DNA of 64,000 nucleotides, taken from positions 1 to 64,000 of the forward strand of contig JAFSJJ010000042.1 of assembly GCA_017439345.1 (NCBI GenBank). The letters are read 5' to 3'. The notes below the pieces were generated by a model, which had not been told where the DNA came from, searched no databases, and saw only the letters and a list, made by a program, of their open reading frames with translations. How positions within the stretch are numbered: the stretch's first letter is position 1; the number at the start of each line of letters is the position of its first letter. Source of the stretch: Synergistaceae bacterium. GTDB lineage: Bacteria > Synergistota > Synergistia > Synergistales > Aminobacteriaceae. Position numbers and translations under genes: made by a program. This document shows, in pieces, positions 55,148 through 64,000 of the stretch.

Positions 55148-56008
55148 TTAGGGTTTAGGCATATTCTTCATCATTTCCTGCATTTCCTGAATTTCTTTCT
55201 CACTCGGAATTTTGGGCAGTCCCCGTTTTGCAGGTTCATTCTTAGAGCGAATAAAGACTCCAGCGGTCTCTTTCTCCTCAGGGTGTTCGGGATCATCTTC
55301 AAGAGTCATAACGAGTGCGTCAAGTTCGGTCGAGTACATTGCAAATATAACTATCTTGTTTTTATCAGGAGAGTTAATTACGATTCTGCTGTCGCTTACT
55401 ATATAAGTTCCTACGTTCTGGCCGTTCGAGTAAACTTTGCCGTCATCATCAAATGTAAAACTGAGATTATCGCAAGTCCATGTGCCTTTGTACCAGCCTT
55501 CAGGGAACCAGAAATTATTAATCGGGTACAAGTATCTTATTTCGCCGGTCTCAACAGAGCCTAATGCCCATATATAGCTATTGCCTTGAGTCCCGACAAC
55601 CGTGTAATCTTCTGCGATGGTCTCAAATTTTCCGTCATCGTTCTTGTGAGTAATCTTCATGACAGGAACAATCCCCGATGTATCAAGGCTAATATAAACT
55701 GGGAACAAGTTTTCACCGTAGACATCAAAATTTCCCGGATATGACGCGCTCGACATGTCAAGCATTCCAACTTCAAGAATAATATCTGTAGGAGCTAATA
55801 TCTTGCGTTTCATGGGATCTGACCTGTTGATAATTTCTTTAGTGTGGGCATAGCGTCCGGGTAATAATTTCGCTCCGTTCTGCTTTGTGAATTCTATTGC
55901 GGGCTTGAATCTGTTGTCTGAGGCAGCCTGCTCCGGTGTAACTCTTGCAAACGCACTTGATGAACTCAACACGATAACGAGGACGAGTAATAACTTCATG
56001 AACTTCAT
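55148..56008 (-). CDS. Secreted protein of an unnamed LLPGRY-domain family, copy A
   Basis: A 286-residue protein with signal peptide (KLLLVLVIVLSSSSAFA). It carries one copy of a domain of about 230 residues shared with the two upstream genes: KQNGAKLLPGRYAH, APTDIILEVGM, LFPVYISLDTSGIVPV, EDYTVV, YLYPIN followed by WFPEGWYKGTWTCDNLSFTF, and GTYIVSDSRIVI. The last third resembles small lipocalin-like beta-barrels (G.W...F.FD.DG...GtY.v.d..i). A Pro/Lys/Met-rich tail of about 30 residues is unique to this copy. I do not recognise the family. It is the third gene of a likely operon and the most diverged copy. Confidence 0.7.
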   Translation of the reverse strand: MKFMKLLLVLVIVLSSSSAFARVTPEQAASDNRFKPAIEFTKQNGAKLLPGRYAHTKEIINRSDPMKRKILAPTDIILEVGMLDMSSASYPGNFDVYGENLFPVYISLDTSGIVPVMKITHKNDDGKFETIAEDYTVVGTQGNSYIWALGSVETGEIRYLYPINNFWFPEGWYKGTWTCDNLSFTFDDDGKVYSNGQNVGTYIVSDSRIVINSPDKNKIVIFAMYSTELDALVMTLEDDPEHPEEKETAGVFIRSKNEPAKRGLPKIPSEKEIQEMQEMMKNMPKP

Positions 56009-56057
56009 AAATAAAGCACCTCCGAAAAAATTTTTAATGCTTAAATTATATATGTAA

Positions 56058-57608
56058 CTACCAGATTTTTTTCACGCGGTTAATTTCGTCTTGAGTGATA
56101 ACGCGTACCTTCTTGAAGATTCCTGCGTCATCTCTCATGTTTCCTTCTCCGTCTGCAAATCTCATGATGAGCGAGTCCTGAACCCTGTCATAAATAGCAA
56201 ATATAGTCTCTCGTGTAGTGTCTTCATAGGTTAAAACTATTCTGTTATCGCTGACAGTATAGAAGCCCCGAAATTTATCGTTTATATAAAAATTTTTATC
56301 GCTGTCAAAAGTATATTTCACGTCATCAGCATTAAGTTCTTTCCTGCCGACCCAAGAGCCTTGATACCATTTATCAGGGTAATATTCGCCCTTCAACGGG
56401 TAAAGAATTCTTACATTGCCGCTTTGTCTGCCTGCTTGGATTATCACATAATTTTTTCCTGAGTATGACGGAAATAACGAAATGTAATCTTCCGAAGCCT
56501 GTTCTTTATTCGGGTAAAGCAGCTTAACAACGGGAACTTCTCCGGGAGTCCTTGTGTCAAGATTCATCATGAACGACGCAAGACCATCATGATAAATATC
56601 TATCAAAGCAGAATACGCCGGCAAATTGTCATGAGAGTAGGGCAACGGTTCAAGCTCAAGAATAAAATTTGTCGGAGCAAAGAATCTCTCACCGCCTGAA
56701 GTGTTGTCTGCGACTCTGGCCTGAACATAGCGGCCGGGTAATAATCTCGCTGCGTTCTGTCTTGTTGACTCGATGAAGGGTGCAAAACGTTCGTCCTGTT
56801 TAATTCGTTCGGGAGTGATCCCTGATGATGATTTAGCTTTGACTCTCGTGAATGTCTCTGCGTTGATCTTAAATTTCTCGTCATTATCTTCAAATCTCAT
56901 AACGAGCGTATCAGAGTCCTTATGATAAAGTGCGTAAATAGTTCCTTGCTGGTCATCTAAGAAAGTCAGGGCAATTCTATTATCAGAGACTGAATATAAC
57001 CCGCAAAATTCATCGTTCATGAAAAATTTATTGTCGTCACCGAACGTAAATTTCATGTTCTCGCTTTCACAGAACCAAGAGCCTTTATACCAGTTCTCAG
57101 GGAAAAAATTATTATCGATAGGGAATAAGAAATAAAAGCTGCCTTTCTCTATTGAAGTCATCATCCAAGCATAGCTGTTCTCGTAATACGGCATTGCAAC
57201 TGCGTAACCTTCAGCCATCTTCTCGAGTTCGCTGCCCTTGAGCATGTAACGCCGTCTTATAGGAACTTCGCCCCGGGTATCAAGAGTCGTCATAAAAACT
57301 GCTTGGCCGTCATGGTAGGTATTCAGGACTTCGGAATATAACGGCAGATTATCATATGAAGTATTCAGCTTCTCAAGTTCGATAATAACAAGAGTCGGAG
57401 CTACTGTTTGTTTACCGCCCTGTTTCGTCTCTATCATGGCTGCCTGAACGTAACGCCCCGGTAATAATTTCTCACCGTTAAGTTTTGTATTCTCGACATG
57501 ACTCCCCCAGACAGGATCTGACTTTATCTGCTCAGGACTTACTGCCGCGAACGCACATATTGACGAACATAATATTAATAATACTGTCAAGAAATTTCTT
57601 GCTCTCAT
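56058..57608 (-). CDS. Secreted protein of the LLPGRY-domain family, two tandem copies (B)
   Basis: A 516-residue protein with signal peptide (NFLTVLLILCSSICAFA) and two copies of the same domain. Copy one (about residues 25-265) has KLNGEKLLPGRYVQAA, TLVIIELEKLNTSYDNLPLY, NFFPENWYKGSWFCE and GLYSVSDNRIALTF. Copy two (about 275-505) has RQNAARLLPGRYVQAR, FILELEPLPYSHDNLPAYS, YYPDKWYQGSWVG and GFYTVSDNRIVLTY. The ATG at 57608 has GAGG eight bases before it; GTG at 57617 is the alternative. Internal duplication and neighbouring paralogues point to recent local expansion. Function is unknown; export to the periplasm is likely. Confidence 0.75.
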   Translation of the reverse strand: MRARNFLTVLLILCSSICAFAAVSPEQIKSDPVWGSHVENTKLNGEKLLPGRYVQAAMIETKQGGKQTVAPTLVIIELEKLNTSYDNLPLYSEVLNTYHDGQAVFMTTLDTRGEVPIRRRYMLKGSELEKMAEGYAVAMPYYENSYAWMMTSIEKGSFYFLFPIDNNFFPENWYKGSWFCESENMKFTFGDDNKFFMNDEFCGLYSVSDNRIALTFLDDQQGTIYALYHKDSDTLVMRFEDNDEKFKINAETFTRVKAKSSSGITPERIKQDERFAPFIESTRQNAARLLPGRYVQARVADNTSGGERFFAPTNFILELEPLPYSHDNLPAYSALIDIYHDGLASFMMNLDTRTPGEVPVVKLLYPNKEQASEDYISLFPSYSGKNYVIIQAGRQSGNVRILYPLKGEYYPDKWYQGSWVGRKELNADDVKYTFDSDKNFYINDKFRGFYTVSDNRIVLTYEDTTRETIFAIYDRVQDSLIMRFADGEGNMRDDAGIFKKVRVITQDEINRVKKIW

Positions 57609-57627
57609 GAATAACACCTCACATAAA

Positions 57628-58416
57628 TTATTTAACTCTCTTGAAGACTCCTGCTGTACCGTTGAGTTTCTCTATATCGCCTGCAAAGTTCATTATGAGC
57701 GAGTCAAATCCCTTGTCATAAAGAGCGTAGATAGTTCCCCTCTGGCCTGTAGTGAAGCACAAAGCTATTCGATTAAGATTCACTGAGTAGAGTCCCAAAA
57801 ATTCGTCGTTGATATAAAATTTCTTGTCATCATCAAACGTAATCTTTATATCTTCTGAAGTATTATTATCTATCCATGATCCTTTGTACCAGTTTTCAGG
57901 GAAAGTGTTATCGTTCATGGGGAATAGAATGCGATTCAGATTATCTGATACTCTTGACTCAACGAGCATATAATTTTCGTTCCAGTCAGCAAAAACAGCG
58001 TAATCTTCGGCAGCTTTAAAGAGTCCGTCTTTCTTAAGCACAAACGTTTTCAGAACGGGAACTTCTTTTTGTGTATCAAGAGTCATTATGAAAGTTACTA
58101 TGCTGTTCTCGTACATGTCCAAAGTCGCAGAGTATGACGGCAGATTATTATATGAAGTCTTCAGGGCATCAATCGTCATGACTAAGAAAGTAGGTGCAAG
58201 CATTGAGCTTTGTCTGCCCTTGTATCGTGCAGGCATAGAGGCAGCTTGAATATAACGTCCTGGAAGCAACTTAACGCCTTCGAGTTTAGTGCGTTCTATG
58301 AATGGCGCGAATCTTGGATCAGATTTAATTACGTCCGGTGAAATGTCAGCGCAGACACATGAAGGAATAATTAACGTGAAAAGAAGTGTCAGAGGCAGGA
58401 AAATTTTAGCTTTCAT
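57628..58416 (-). CDS. Secreted protein of the LLPGRY-domain family, copy C
   Basis: A 262-residue protein with signal peptide (FLPLTLLFTLIIPSCVCA) and one copy of the shared domain: RFAPFIERTKLEGVKLLPGR, APTFLVMTIDALKTSYNNLP, IMTLDTQKEVPVL, AEDYAVF, TFPENWYKGSWIDN, FDDDKKFYINDEFLGLYSV and RGTIYALYDKGFDSLIM. It is the first gene of the set; AGGAGG precedes the ATG. The cysteine near the cleavage site does not make a good lipobox, so it is probably soluble in the periplasm. No catalytic residues stand out. Confidence 0.75.
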   Translation of the reverse strand: MKAKIFLPLTLLFTLIIPSCVCADISPDVIKSDPRFAPFIERTKLEGVKLLPGRYIQAASMPARYKGRQSSMLAPTFLVMTIDALKTSYNNLPSYSATLDMYENSIVTFIMTLDTQKEVPVLKTFVLKKDGLFKAAEDYAVFADWNENYMLVESRVSDNLNRILFPMNDNTFPENWYKGSWIDNNTSEDIKITFDDDKKFYINDEFLGLYSVNLNRIALCFTTGQRGTIYALYDKGFDSLIMNFAGDIEKLNGTAGVFKRVK

Positions 58417-58588
58417 GAAAAAATTACACCTCCTGGAAATTTTTGCTAATTATAATCCTAAAGCATGTCATTATGATAAAATATTTAAAATTTAATTAAG
58501 TAAAATATTTCCCGAATTTGATTTTATCAAGCATCAAGCTGACTAAACTCTTTAATATAAATATGCAAGCGAGGCCTTATGATAAATT

Positions 58589-59929
58589 ATGAACGCAAAT
58601 AATCTCATAGTATCCAAGTTCGGAGGCACTGCCCTGTCAAGTTCCGAAATGGTAAAGAGGACTATTAATGTAATCAACTCCGATCCAAACCGCAAATATA
58701 TTGTCGTATCATCGCCGGGCAAGCGTGATAAAAATGACGTTCGTGTTACTGATCTGCTTTACATGTGTCATTCGCGCTACACTAAGAAAGAAAATTTCAC
58801 TGACGCACTTAATGAAGTTCAAGCACGCTACACTGAGATAATTTCAGGACTCGGAATAAATTTCGATATAAAGTCCGAGATTGACAGCATAAAACAGAAA
58901 TTATTCACAGGAAAGAGCAAAGACTTCATTGCAAGCAGAGGCGAATATATCATGGCGAAGATACTTGCTCAGTATTTAGGCCGTGAATTTGTTGACGCTG
59001 CTGAACTGGTTTTCTTTAATAGAGACGAATCACTTGACGAAGCGAAGACTTACGAAGCTGCTGCAAAGAGACTCGAGGGCTTGGAGTCCGCAGTTATTCC
59101 GGGATTTTACGGAACTATAGCGAGTACTGAGATTCATACGTTCCCAAGAGGCGGCGGCGATGTCTCAGGGGCAATCATTGCTCGTGCTGTAGGTGCGGGC
59201 TTGTGCGAGAAGTGGTCAGAGACTACGGAAATTTTCAGTGCTGACCCGTCCATAGTCGAAAACCCTGCATTAGTCCGAAATGTTACGTACGATGAGTTAA
59301 GAGAGCTTACATGCATGGGCATTAAAGTTATATTTGAAGATGTCATACTGCTGCTTCAGAAAGTAGGCATTCCCATATCTATACGAAATATTTTTCACCC
59401 TGATGATCCGGGAACCCGAGTAATGTCAAAGCTGCCTGAAGAACTCAAGCGCAAAGTTGCAGCATGTATTGTCGGCCAGAGACACTATAAAGTCCTCAAG
59501 ATAGAGAAGTTCGGCTTGAACAGAATGCACGGAGTCGGCGAAAAAGTTTTCGGGGTATTCGCAAAGAGGGGCATATCCTGCGAGCATTATATTTCGGGAA
59601 TTTATAATTTCGCAATATTTCTCAAGAACATGATGTTTGACTTGAAGCGCAATGAAATTCTCAGCGAGATTAGAGCAGCCATTCAGCCCGAAGGAATACA
59701 AGTAGAGAAAGATATATCACTAATTGCAATCATAGGCGAGGGCATGGGAACTGTTAAAGGCATATTCGCCCAGATATTTGACGCAATTGCAGCCGAAAAT
59801 GTCAAAGTCCAAATGATTAATCAGGGAGCAGATGATTTGAATATTATTATAGGCTTCAAGGACTCGGATTACGAAAAGGTTACAAAGGCGTTATATAGAG
59901 TCATGATACTTGATCAGGATAAAATTTAA
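58589..59929 (+). CDS. Aspartate kinase
   Basis: A 446-residue aspartokinase. IVSKFGGTALSSSEMVKRTI holds the KFGGT motif and VVSSPGKRDKNDVRVTD the next loop. IPGFYGTIASTEIHTFPRGG and DVSGAIIARAVGAGLCEKWS are the aspartate and ATP sites, with ETTEIFSADPSIVENPALV after them. Two C-terminal ACT domains (from about residue 305; ISLIAIIGEGMGTVKGI in the second) should bind an end product such as lysine or threonine. It starts the aspartate-family amino acid pathway. It stands alone, divergent from the paralogue operon. Confidence 0.93.
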   Translation: MNANNLIVSKFGGTALSSSEMVKRTINVINSDPNRKYIVVSSPGKRDKNDVRVTDLLYMCHSRYTKKENFTDALNEVQARYTEIISGLGINFDIKSEIDSIKQKLFTGKSKDFIASRGEYIMAKILAQYLGREFVDAAELVFFNRDESLDEAKTYEAAAKRLEGLESAVIPGFYGTIASTEIHTFPRGGGDVSGAIIARAVGAGLCEKWSETTEIFSADPSIVENPALVRNVTYDELRELTCMGIKVIFEDVILLLQKVGIPISIRNIFHPDDPGTRVMSKLPEELKRKVAACIVGQRHYKVLKIEKFGLNRMHGVGEKVFGVFAKRGISCEHYISGIYNFAIFLKNMMFDLKRNEILSEIRAAIQPEGIQVEKDISLIAIIGEGMGTVKGIFAQIFDAIAAENVKVQMINQGADDLNIIIGFKDSDYEKVTKALYRVMILDQDKI

Positions 59930-59955
59930 GGGAGCGGCGAAACTCCCTTTTATTT

Positions 59956-62900
59956 TTACTCTTCGTCTTCGTTATCTTCGTTATCATAATCAGGACACGG
60001 GACGTTATAAGCTACAGCAGTCATCACAGGAATTACAAGCAGAGTCAAAACCGTACTCACTGTTAAGCCTGCCATTATCGTAACAGCCATAGGGCCGAAC
60101 ATTACGTCCCATATTAGCGGGATCATTCCTAATACAGTCGTACCTGCTGACATAGCGACCGGTCTTAAGCGCGCGACTCCGTCTTCAACTATTGCCTCAT
60201 ATTTATCGCGTCCCGCAGCAAAGTCCGAGCTTACTTGATCTAATAACACGATTGAATTTTTCGCCAGCATTCCCACGAGAGAGAGCAAGCCTACTATAGC
60301 AAGAAAACTTACATCCATACGTGCAGCCCATAAGCCGAGAACTACGCCGATTAATATCAGGGGTAACGAGATAAAGATTATGAAAGTCTGCCTGAAGCCG
60401 TTGAATAAAAATATCATTATCAGGAACATTATTAACACTGCCCCGGGAAACGCCTTAGCCATTCCTGCCATTGACTCGTCCGAGAGTTCATGCTCTCCGC
60501 CCCATTCGAGAGAGTATCCGGAAGGTAATTCTATTGCTTCAATCTTGGGCTTAATTCTCGCGAGCATTGCATCAGCGTTATAACCATGTTTGACTTCACT
60601 CATGGCTGTCATCATTCGGCTTCTGTCTCTGTGAATTATTATGTTGTCTTCAAAGACTGTCTCAAGGCTTGAGAATACCGTACCTAGTGGAACTGCTTTA
60701 TTTGCTGCCGGAGACCATGTTAGCATTGAGCTTAGCAATTCGATATTATTGCGTTCTTCCGGTGTAAAAGCTGCGTATATTGATAAAGATTTATCACCGT
60801 CCCTGAATGAGCCTATAGTCGCCCCTGTAGTCGCTGTTAATATAGACATGTTGATTAACGGCCTGCCAAGTCCAAGACTCTGCATGTTATCTTTCAAGAT
60901 TTTGGGTCTGATGACTTCAACACGTTCGCGCCAGTCGTTCCTGACAAATTGACTTGATGGATCATTCTGCATTATTTCTATTGCCTGCTGAGTCAATTTT
61001 CTCAAAGTGTCAGGGTCTTCACCGTAGAATCTTGCGCCTATTTTCTCACTCATTCCGGAGCCTCTTGCGAAGAGTCTGCAATGTCCCTCAGTACCGGGCA
61101 TCTTGTCATTTATATAAGCCTGAGTCCTCGTTAATGCGTCTTGAGTAAATTTGCCGTCCTTCATCTCGATCATTAATTGCGAAAATGCGTTATTGCCTTC
61201 AGGGGGCGAATAAGTCAGCATGAAGCGAAGACCACCTCCGCCGATAAACTGCGAGACATTCTTAACGTTCTCGTCTTGAGTTATGTAATCAACAAGCTCT
61301 TGAGTAATTTTCTCTTGAGCAGCTAATGAAGTTCCCTCTTGACTCCATAAATCTACGTTGAAATATACGGTCTCAGCGTCCGGGAAAAAGCTCGTGGGCA
61401 TTCGTGAAAATATAAACATTGAGACAGCGAACATCAATATAGTAATCATGATTGTCAAGAATCTATGACGCAGACAGCCTTCAAGAATCGCTTTATATGT
61501 CCTGAATAAGAATCTATCATAAGGATCTGAAGTATTATCACTTGACGGCTTGAGCATTAACTTACCAAGAACGGGAGCAGCTATCAACGCAGCAAACCAG
61601 CTCAACATCATAGAGATTGCTACGACCTGAAAGAGACTCCTCAAGAACTCGCCGGCCTGAACGTTTGCAAGACCAATCGGAGCAAAGGCCATTACAGCTA
61701 TGAAAGTTCCCCCTAACATTGCCCACTTTGAGCCTTCGACTGAATCACTTGCTGAATCTTCGAGAGTCATTCCCCTTTCAACGCCGACTAACATACCTTC
61801 TGCTACGACAATTCCGTTGTCAACAAGTGAACCCAGAGCAATAATCAAAGCTGCGAGTGAAACAATCTGAAGAGTAATATTCATGAAGTTCATGATTATG
61901 AAAGTTCCTGCGACAGTGATTAATAACACGAGACCTATAATTAACCCTGAACGTAAGCCCATGAAGACGAGCAAGACTCCTACGACGATTGCAAGGGACT
62001 CTATTAAGTTAATTATGAAGTCATTCACTGATTTAGTAACTTGATCTGACTGCATATATATTTCATTTAACTCTATGCCTACTGGTCTGAACTCTTCAAG
62101 CTCGCGCAGTCTTTTGCTGACAGCCCGGCCCATATTAACGACATTGCCGCCTTCTACTGTCGAGATTCCTATTGCTAAAGCCGGACGATTGTTAAATTTT
62201 AACTTGAAACTCTGAGGTTCAACGTAATCACGCCTGATAGTCGCTATTTCTTTGAGTCGAGTCAAGTTCCCTCCCGCAGAGCCTATAACTAAGTCGCCTA
62301 TATCTTCAACGCTTAATATTGCACTTGTGGGTGAGACTCGTATGTATCTGTCGCCGAGTGTTATATTTCCTGTAGATGTCAAAGTGTTCTGCTGGGTCAA
62401 TGCTGCAAAGACTGTTAAAGGACTCAGACCAAGTGCAGACATTCTTGAAGCCGAGAACTCGATATAAATGCCTTCAGTCTGTTCGCCTAAAATTTTAACG
62501 CTTGCAACTCCTGGAACTAACACTAAATTTTTCTTGAGAAAGTCCGCATAATCATATAATTCTTTCATTGTGTAGCCGTCGCCGATTAACGCGTAATACT
62601 GGCCGTAGACTTCGCCGAAATCGTTATTAATTATAATCGTAGCTCCTGAAGGCATGTAGACTCCTGCGTCATTAACTTTCTGCCTGAGCTTATCCCACAC
62701 TTGAGGGAGTTCTTTGCTGGTGTATTCGTCTTTAATATCAACGTAAATAATTGCCATTCCCGGCGTTGAACGTGAACGAATGTGCTTGATTTCTCCCATT
62801 GCCTGAACAGCGTCTTCAATTCGTGATGTAACTTCCTGCTCGACTTCGTAGGCACTTGCACCGGGATATATTGCGCTTATAACGGCAGTCTTTATCGTGA

Positions 62901-63018
62901 AAGAAGGGTCTTCGAGCTTGCCTATCTCGAAATAAGCTGCGATGCCTCCTATTAAAGTCAATATGCAGATAAATATAATGACTCTGAAGCGTTTAATGCT
63001 TGCTCTTGCGATGTCCAT
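59956..63018 (-). CDS. RND-family efflux permease (AcrB/HAE-like)
   Basis: A 1020-residue inner-membrane pump with the usual duplicated layout: one N-terminal helix, a large periplasmic loop, then six helices, repeated. YPGASAYEVEQEVTSRIEDA is the first porter-domain signature. GSLVDNGIVVAEGMLVGVER in the fourth helix carries the proton-relay Asp (DN rather than DD), and VGMLAKNSIVLLDQVSSDFA the Lys of helix ten. The acidic tail (DNEDNEDEE) is unusual. It exports drugs, bile-type compounds or lipids using the proton gradient. It starts two bases after the adaptor gene. Confidence 0.92.
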   Translation of the reverse strand: MDIARASIKRFRVIIFICILTLIGGIAAYFEIGKLEDPSFTIKTAVISAIYPGASAYEVEQEVTSRIEDAVQAMGEIKHIRSRSTPGMAIIYVDIKDEYTSKELPQVWDKLRQKVNDAGVYMPSGATIIINNDFGEVYGQYYALIGDGYTMKELYDYADFLKKNLVLVPGVASVKILGEQTEGIYIEFSASRMSALGLSPLTVFAALTQQNTLTSTGNITLGDRYIRVSPTSAILSVEDIGDLVIGSAGGNLTRLKEIATIRRDYVEPQSFKLKFNNRPALAIGISTVEGGNVVNMGRAVSKRLRELEEFRPVGIELNEIYMQSDQVTKSVNDFIINLIESLAIVVGVLLVFMGLRSGLIIGLVLLITVAGTFIIMNFMNITLQIVSLAALIIALGSLVDNGIVVAEGMLVGVERGMTLEDSASDSVEGSKWAMLGGTFIAVMAFAPIGLANVQAGEFLRSLFQVVAISMMLSWFAALIAAPVLGKLMLKPSSDNTSDPYDRFLFRTYKAILEGCLRHRFLTIMITILMFAVSMFIFSRMPTSFFPDAETVYFNVDLWSQEGTSLAAQEKITQELVDYITQDENVKNVSQFIGGGGLRFMLTYSPPEGNNAFSQLMIEMKDGKFTQDALTRTQAYINDKMPGTEGHCRLFARGSGMSEKIGARFYGEDPDTLRKLTQQAIEIMQNDPSSQFVRNDWRERVEVIRPKILKDNMQSLGLGRPLINMSILTATTGATIGSFRDGDKSLSIYAAFTPEERNNIELLSSMLTWSPAANKAVPLGTVFSSLETVFEDNIIIHRDRSRMMTAMSEVKHGYNADAMLARIKPKIEAIELPSGYSLEWGGEHELSDESMAGMAKAFPGAVLIMFLIMIFLFNGFRQTFIIFISLPLILIGVVLGLWAARMDVSFLAIVGLLSLVGMLAKNSIVLLDQVSSDFAAGRDKYEAIVEDGVARLRPVAMSAGTTVLGMIPLIWDVMFGPMAVTIMAGLTVSTVLTLLVIPVMTAVAYNVPCPDYDNEDNEDEE

Positions 63019-63020
63019 AT

Positions 63021-64000
63021 TTATAACCTGACTTTCTGGCCTTCATGAAGGAAATAGACTCCAGCGGTGATAATCGAGTCGCCGTTATGCAAGTCATTCT
63101 TGTTGAGTGCTTCTATTTCGATAAACGCGTTATTATTAATCTCGCCTGTGTTGACCTGAATTTTTCTGACTGAACCGTTATCGTATTTCCAAATATAATT
63201 ATTATTTCCCTCGTTAAGGATCGCAGTTACAGGGACAAAGAATTTATTATTCGCGGCTTTACGTCCTGCACTGAAATCTACTTCGACAGTTACGGCCATC
63301 CCCGGTAAAATTCGCAAGTCGTTCTGATGAGGCATGACAGCTGTAACGGGATAAGTATTCGCATTCGTAGCCTGAGCAGCAATTTCTTTAAGAGTCAAAT
63401 TAAATTCTCGTTCGGGCATAGCTTCAAACTTTGCTTTAACGCTGAATAAGTCAGAAATAGCTTTTAACTCGCGCAGGTTCTTAACGCTTGGAACAGGCGC
63501 TAATAATATATCATTGTCGGGAATGTTAAACACTATCTCAAAGTTCGAGAAGTCCTGAATGTTAAATATTACTTGGCCTGCTGAAATGTTTTGCGAACGT
63601 TCAACTTTCCTGTCTGTGATTATCCCGTCAAACGGAGCATGTAATTTCGTGTAGCTCAATGCGTCTCTTGCTGATTTGACTCCTGCATTTGCTAAATCTA
63701 CTGCACTCTTTGCAACGTCCATAGCTGTCTTTACTGAGTCATACTGAGCTCGTGATATTGCCCTCTGCTTGTATAAATTCTCGTAGCGTTTAAAATCTGT
63801 CTGAGCGTTCTTGTATTGAGCCTGTGCCTGAGAAAGTGAACTTTGTGCCTGTTTCAGTGCCGTGTGAAAGTCCGTAGGGTCAAGTGAAGCGAGTAATGCT
63901 CCTTTTCTGACTGAAGCTCCCTTTTCGTAATTAATTTGATTGAGAGTTCCTGCTACTTTGAAAGATAAATCTGCGCGTCTGCCTCCCTGAACTGTGCCGA
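63021..64000 (-). CDS. RND efflux periplasmic adaptor (membrane fusion protein), 5' end beyond the window
   Basis: The frame is open to the right edge, so the true start and lipoprotein or signal sequence are outside. Visible are the lipoyl half-motifs (GTLNQINYEKGASVRKGALL and LHAPFDGIITDRKVERSQNI), a coiled-coil hairpin between them (LSQAQAQYKNAQTDFKRYEN, ARAQYDS-like turn), and a beta-barrel domain with GMAVTVEVDF and FFVPVTAILNEG. It bridges the RND pump to an outer-membrane channel, which is not in view; its presence supports a two-membrane cell. At least 325 residues are present. Confidence 0.92.
   Translation of the reverse strand, partial: GTVQGGRRADLSFKVAGTLNQINYEKGASVRKGALLASLDPTDFHTALKQAQSSLSQAQAQYKNAQTDFKRYENLYKQRAISRAQYDSVKTAMDVAKSAVDLANAGVKSARDALSYTKLHAPFDGIITDRKVERSQNISAGQVIFNIQDFSNFEIVFNIPDNDILLAPVPSVKNLRELKAISDLFSVKAKFEAMPEREFNLTLKEIAAQATNANTYPVTAVMPHQNDLRILPGMAVTVEVDFSAGRKAANNKFFVPVTAILNEGNNNYIWKYDNGSVRKIQVNTGEINNNAFIEIEALNKNDLHNGDSIITAGVYFLHEGQKVRL

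Overview
The window looks like part of the chromosome of an anaerobic, motile, diderm bacterium of the Synergistota. The best lineage marker is the C-terminal tail of the surface protein ending at 50774. It has a Gly-Cys-Gly-Gly-Cys-Asn patch, a hydrophobic helix and terminal Arg residues, as in the Synergist-CTERM sorting signal. The gene content agrees: dense LIV, TRAP and tripartite tricarboxylate transporters, 5-oxoprolinase, [FeFe]-hydrogenase maturases (hydG, hydF), flagellar chaperones and an RND efflux pump. No rRNA, CRISPR array or intact insertion sequence was seen.

Region by region. (1) 1-4000 is a decayed accessory zone: phage terminase genes cut by the window edge, the relic of a restriction-endonuclease N-terminal domain, a fucosyltransferase-like gene split at a nine-base G tract (probably phase variable), a LysR relic and a mosaic aldo/keto reductase-esterase pseudogene. 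(2) 4126-11318 (+) is a sugar uptake and catabolism operon: ribose-type ABC transporter, DhaK-like and DhaL subunits, class II aldolase and PfkB kinase. (3) 11391-27238 (-) is a block of nutrient genes: DUF1445 protein, PxpA, PxpC, PxpB, an NRAMP-fold transporter, then complete DctPQM, TctABC and LivKHMGF systems. In every one of the four solute-binding-protein transport systems (including region 2) the binding protein comes first and is followed by a terminator hairpin. (4) 27413-34485 holds two tRNAs and housekeeping genes (IMPACT, HIT, Ddl, VanX-like dipeptidase, flavodoxin, LarE, a degenerate AroB-like protein, HPF, thioesterase). (5) 34712-45911 (+) carries gyrB, fliS, a FlgN-like chaperone, an M48 protease, hydG-hydF, an ABC exporter, small HicB-like and toxin-antitoxin genes, and rarA. 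A tRNA-Arg gene sits on the minus strand. (6) 46002-50774 is a giant repeat-rich surface protein broken by two frameshifts and a stop. (7) 50879-54552 (-) is a TPP-riboswitch-controlled thiamine salvage operon. (8) 54825-64000 has a cold-shock gene, three paralogous secreted proteins of a family I do not recognise (four copies of one domain), aspartate kinase and an RND efflux pair cut by the right edge.

Working together, the genes describe a cell living on imported amino acids, organic acids and sugars, disposing of electrons as H2 and salvaging thiamine precursors. The least explained parts are the four-copy secreted domain (55148-58416), the DhaK homologue lacking both catalytic histidines, the AroB-like protein without its active site, and a GACTCA/GAGTCA word that expands in several unrelated genes in different reading frames.
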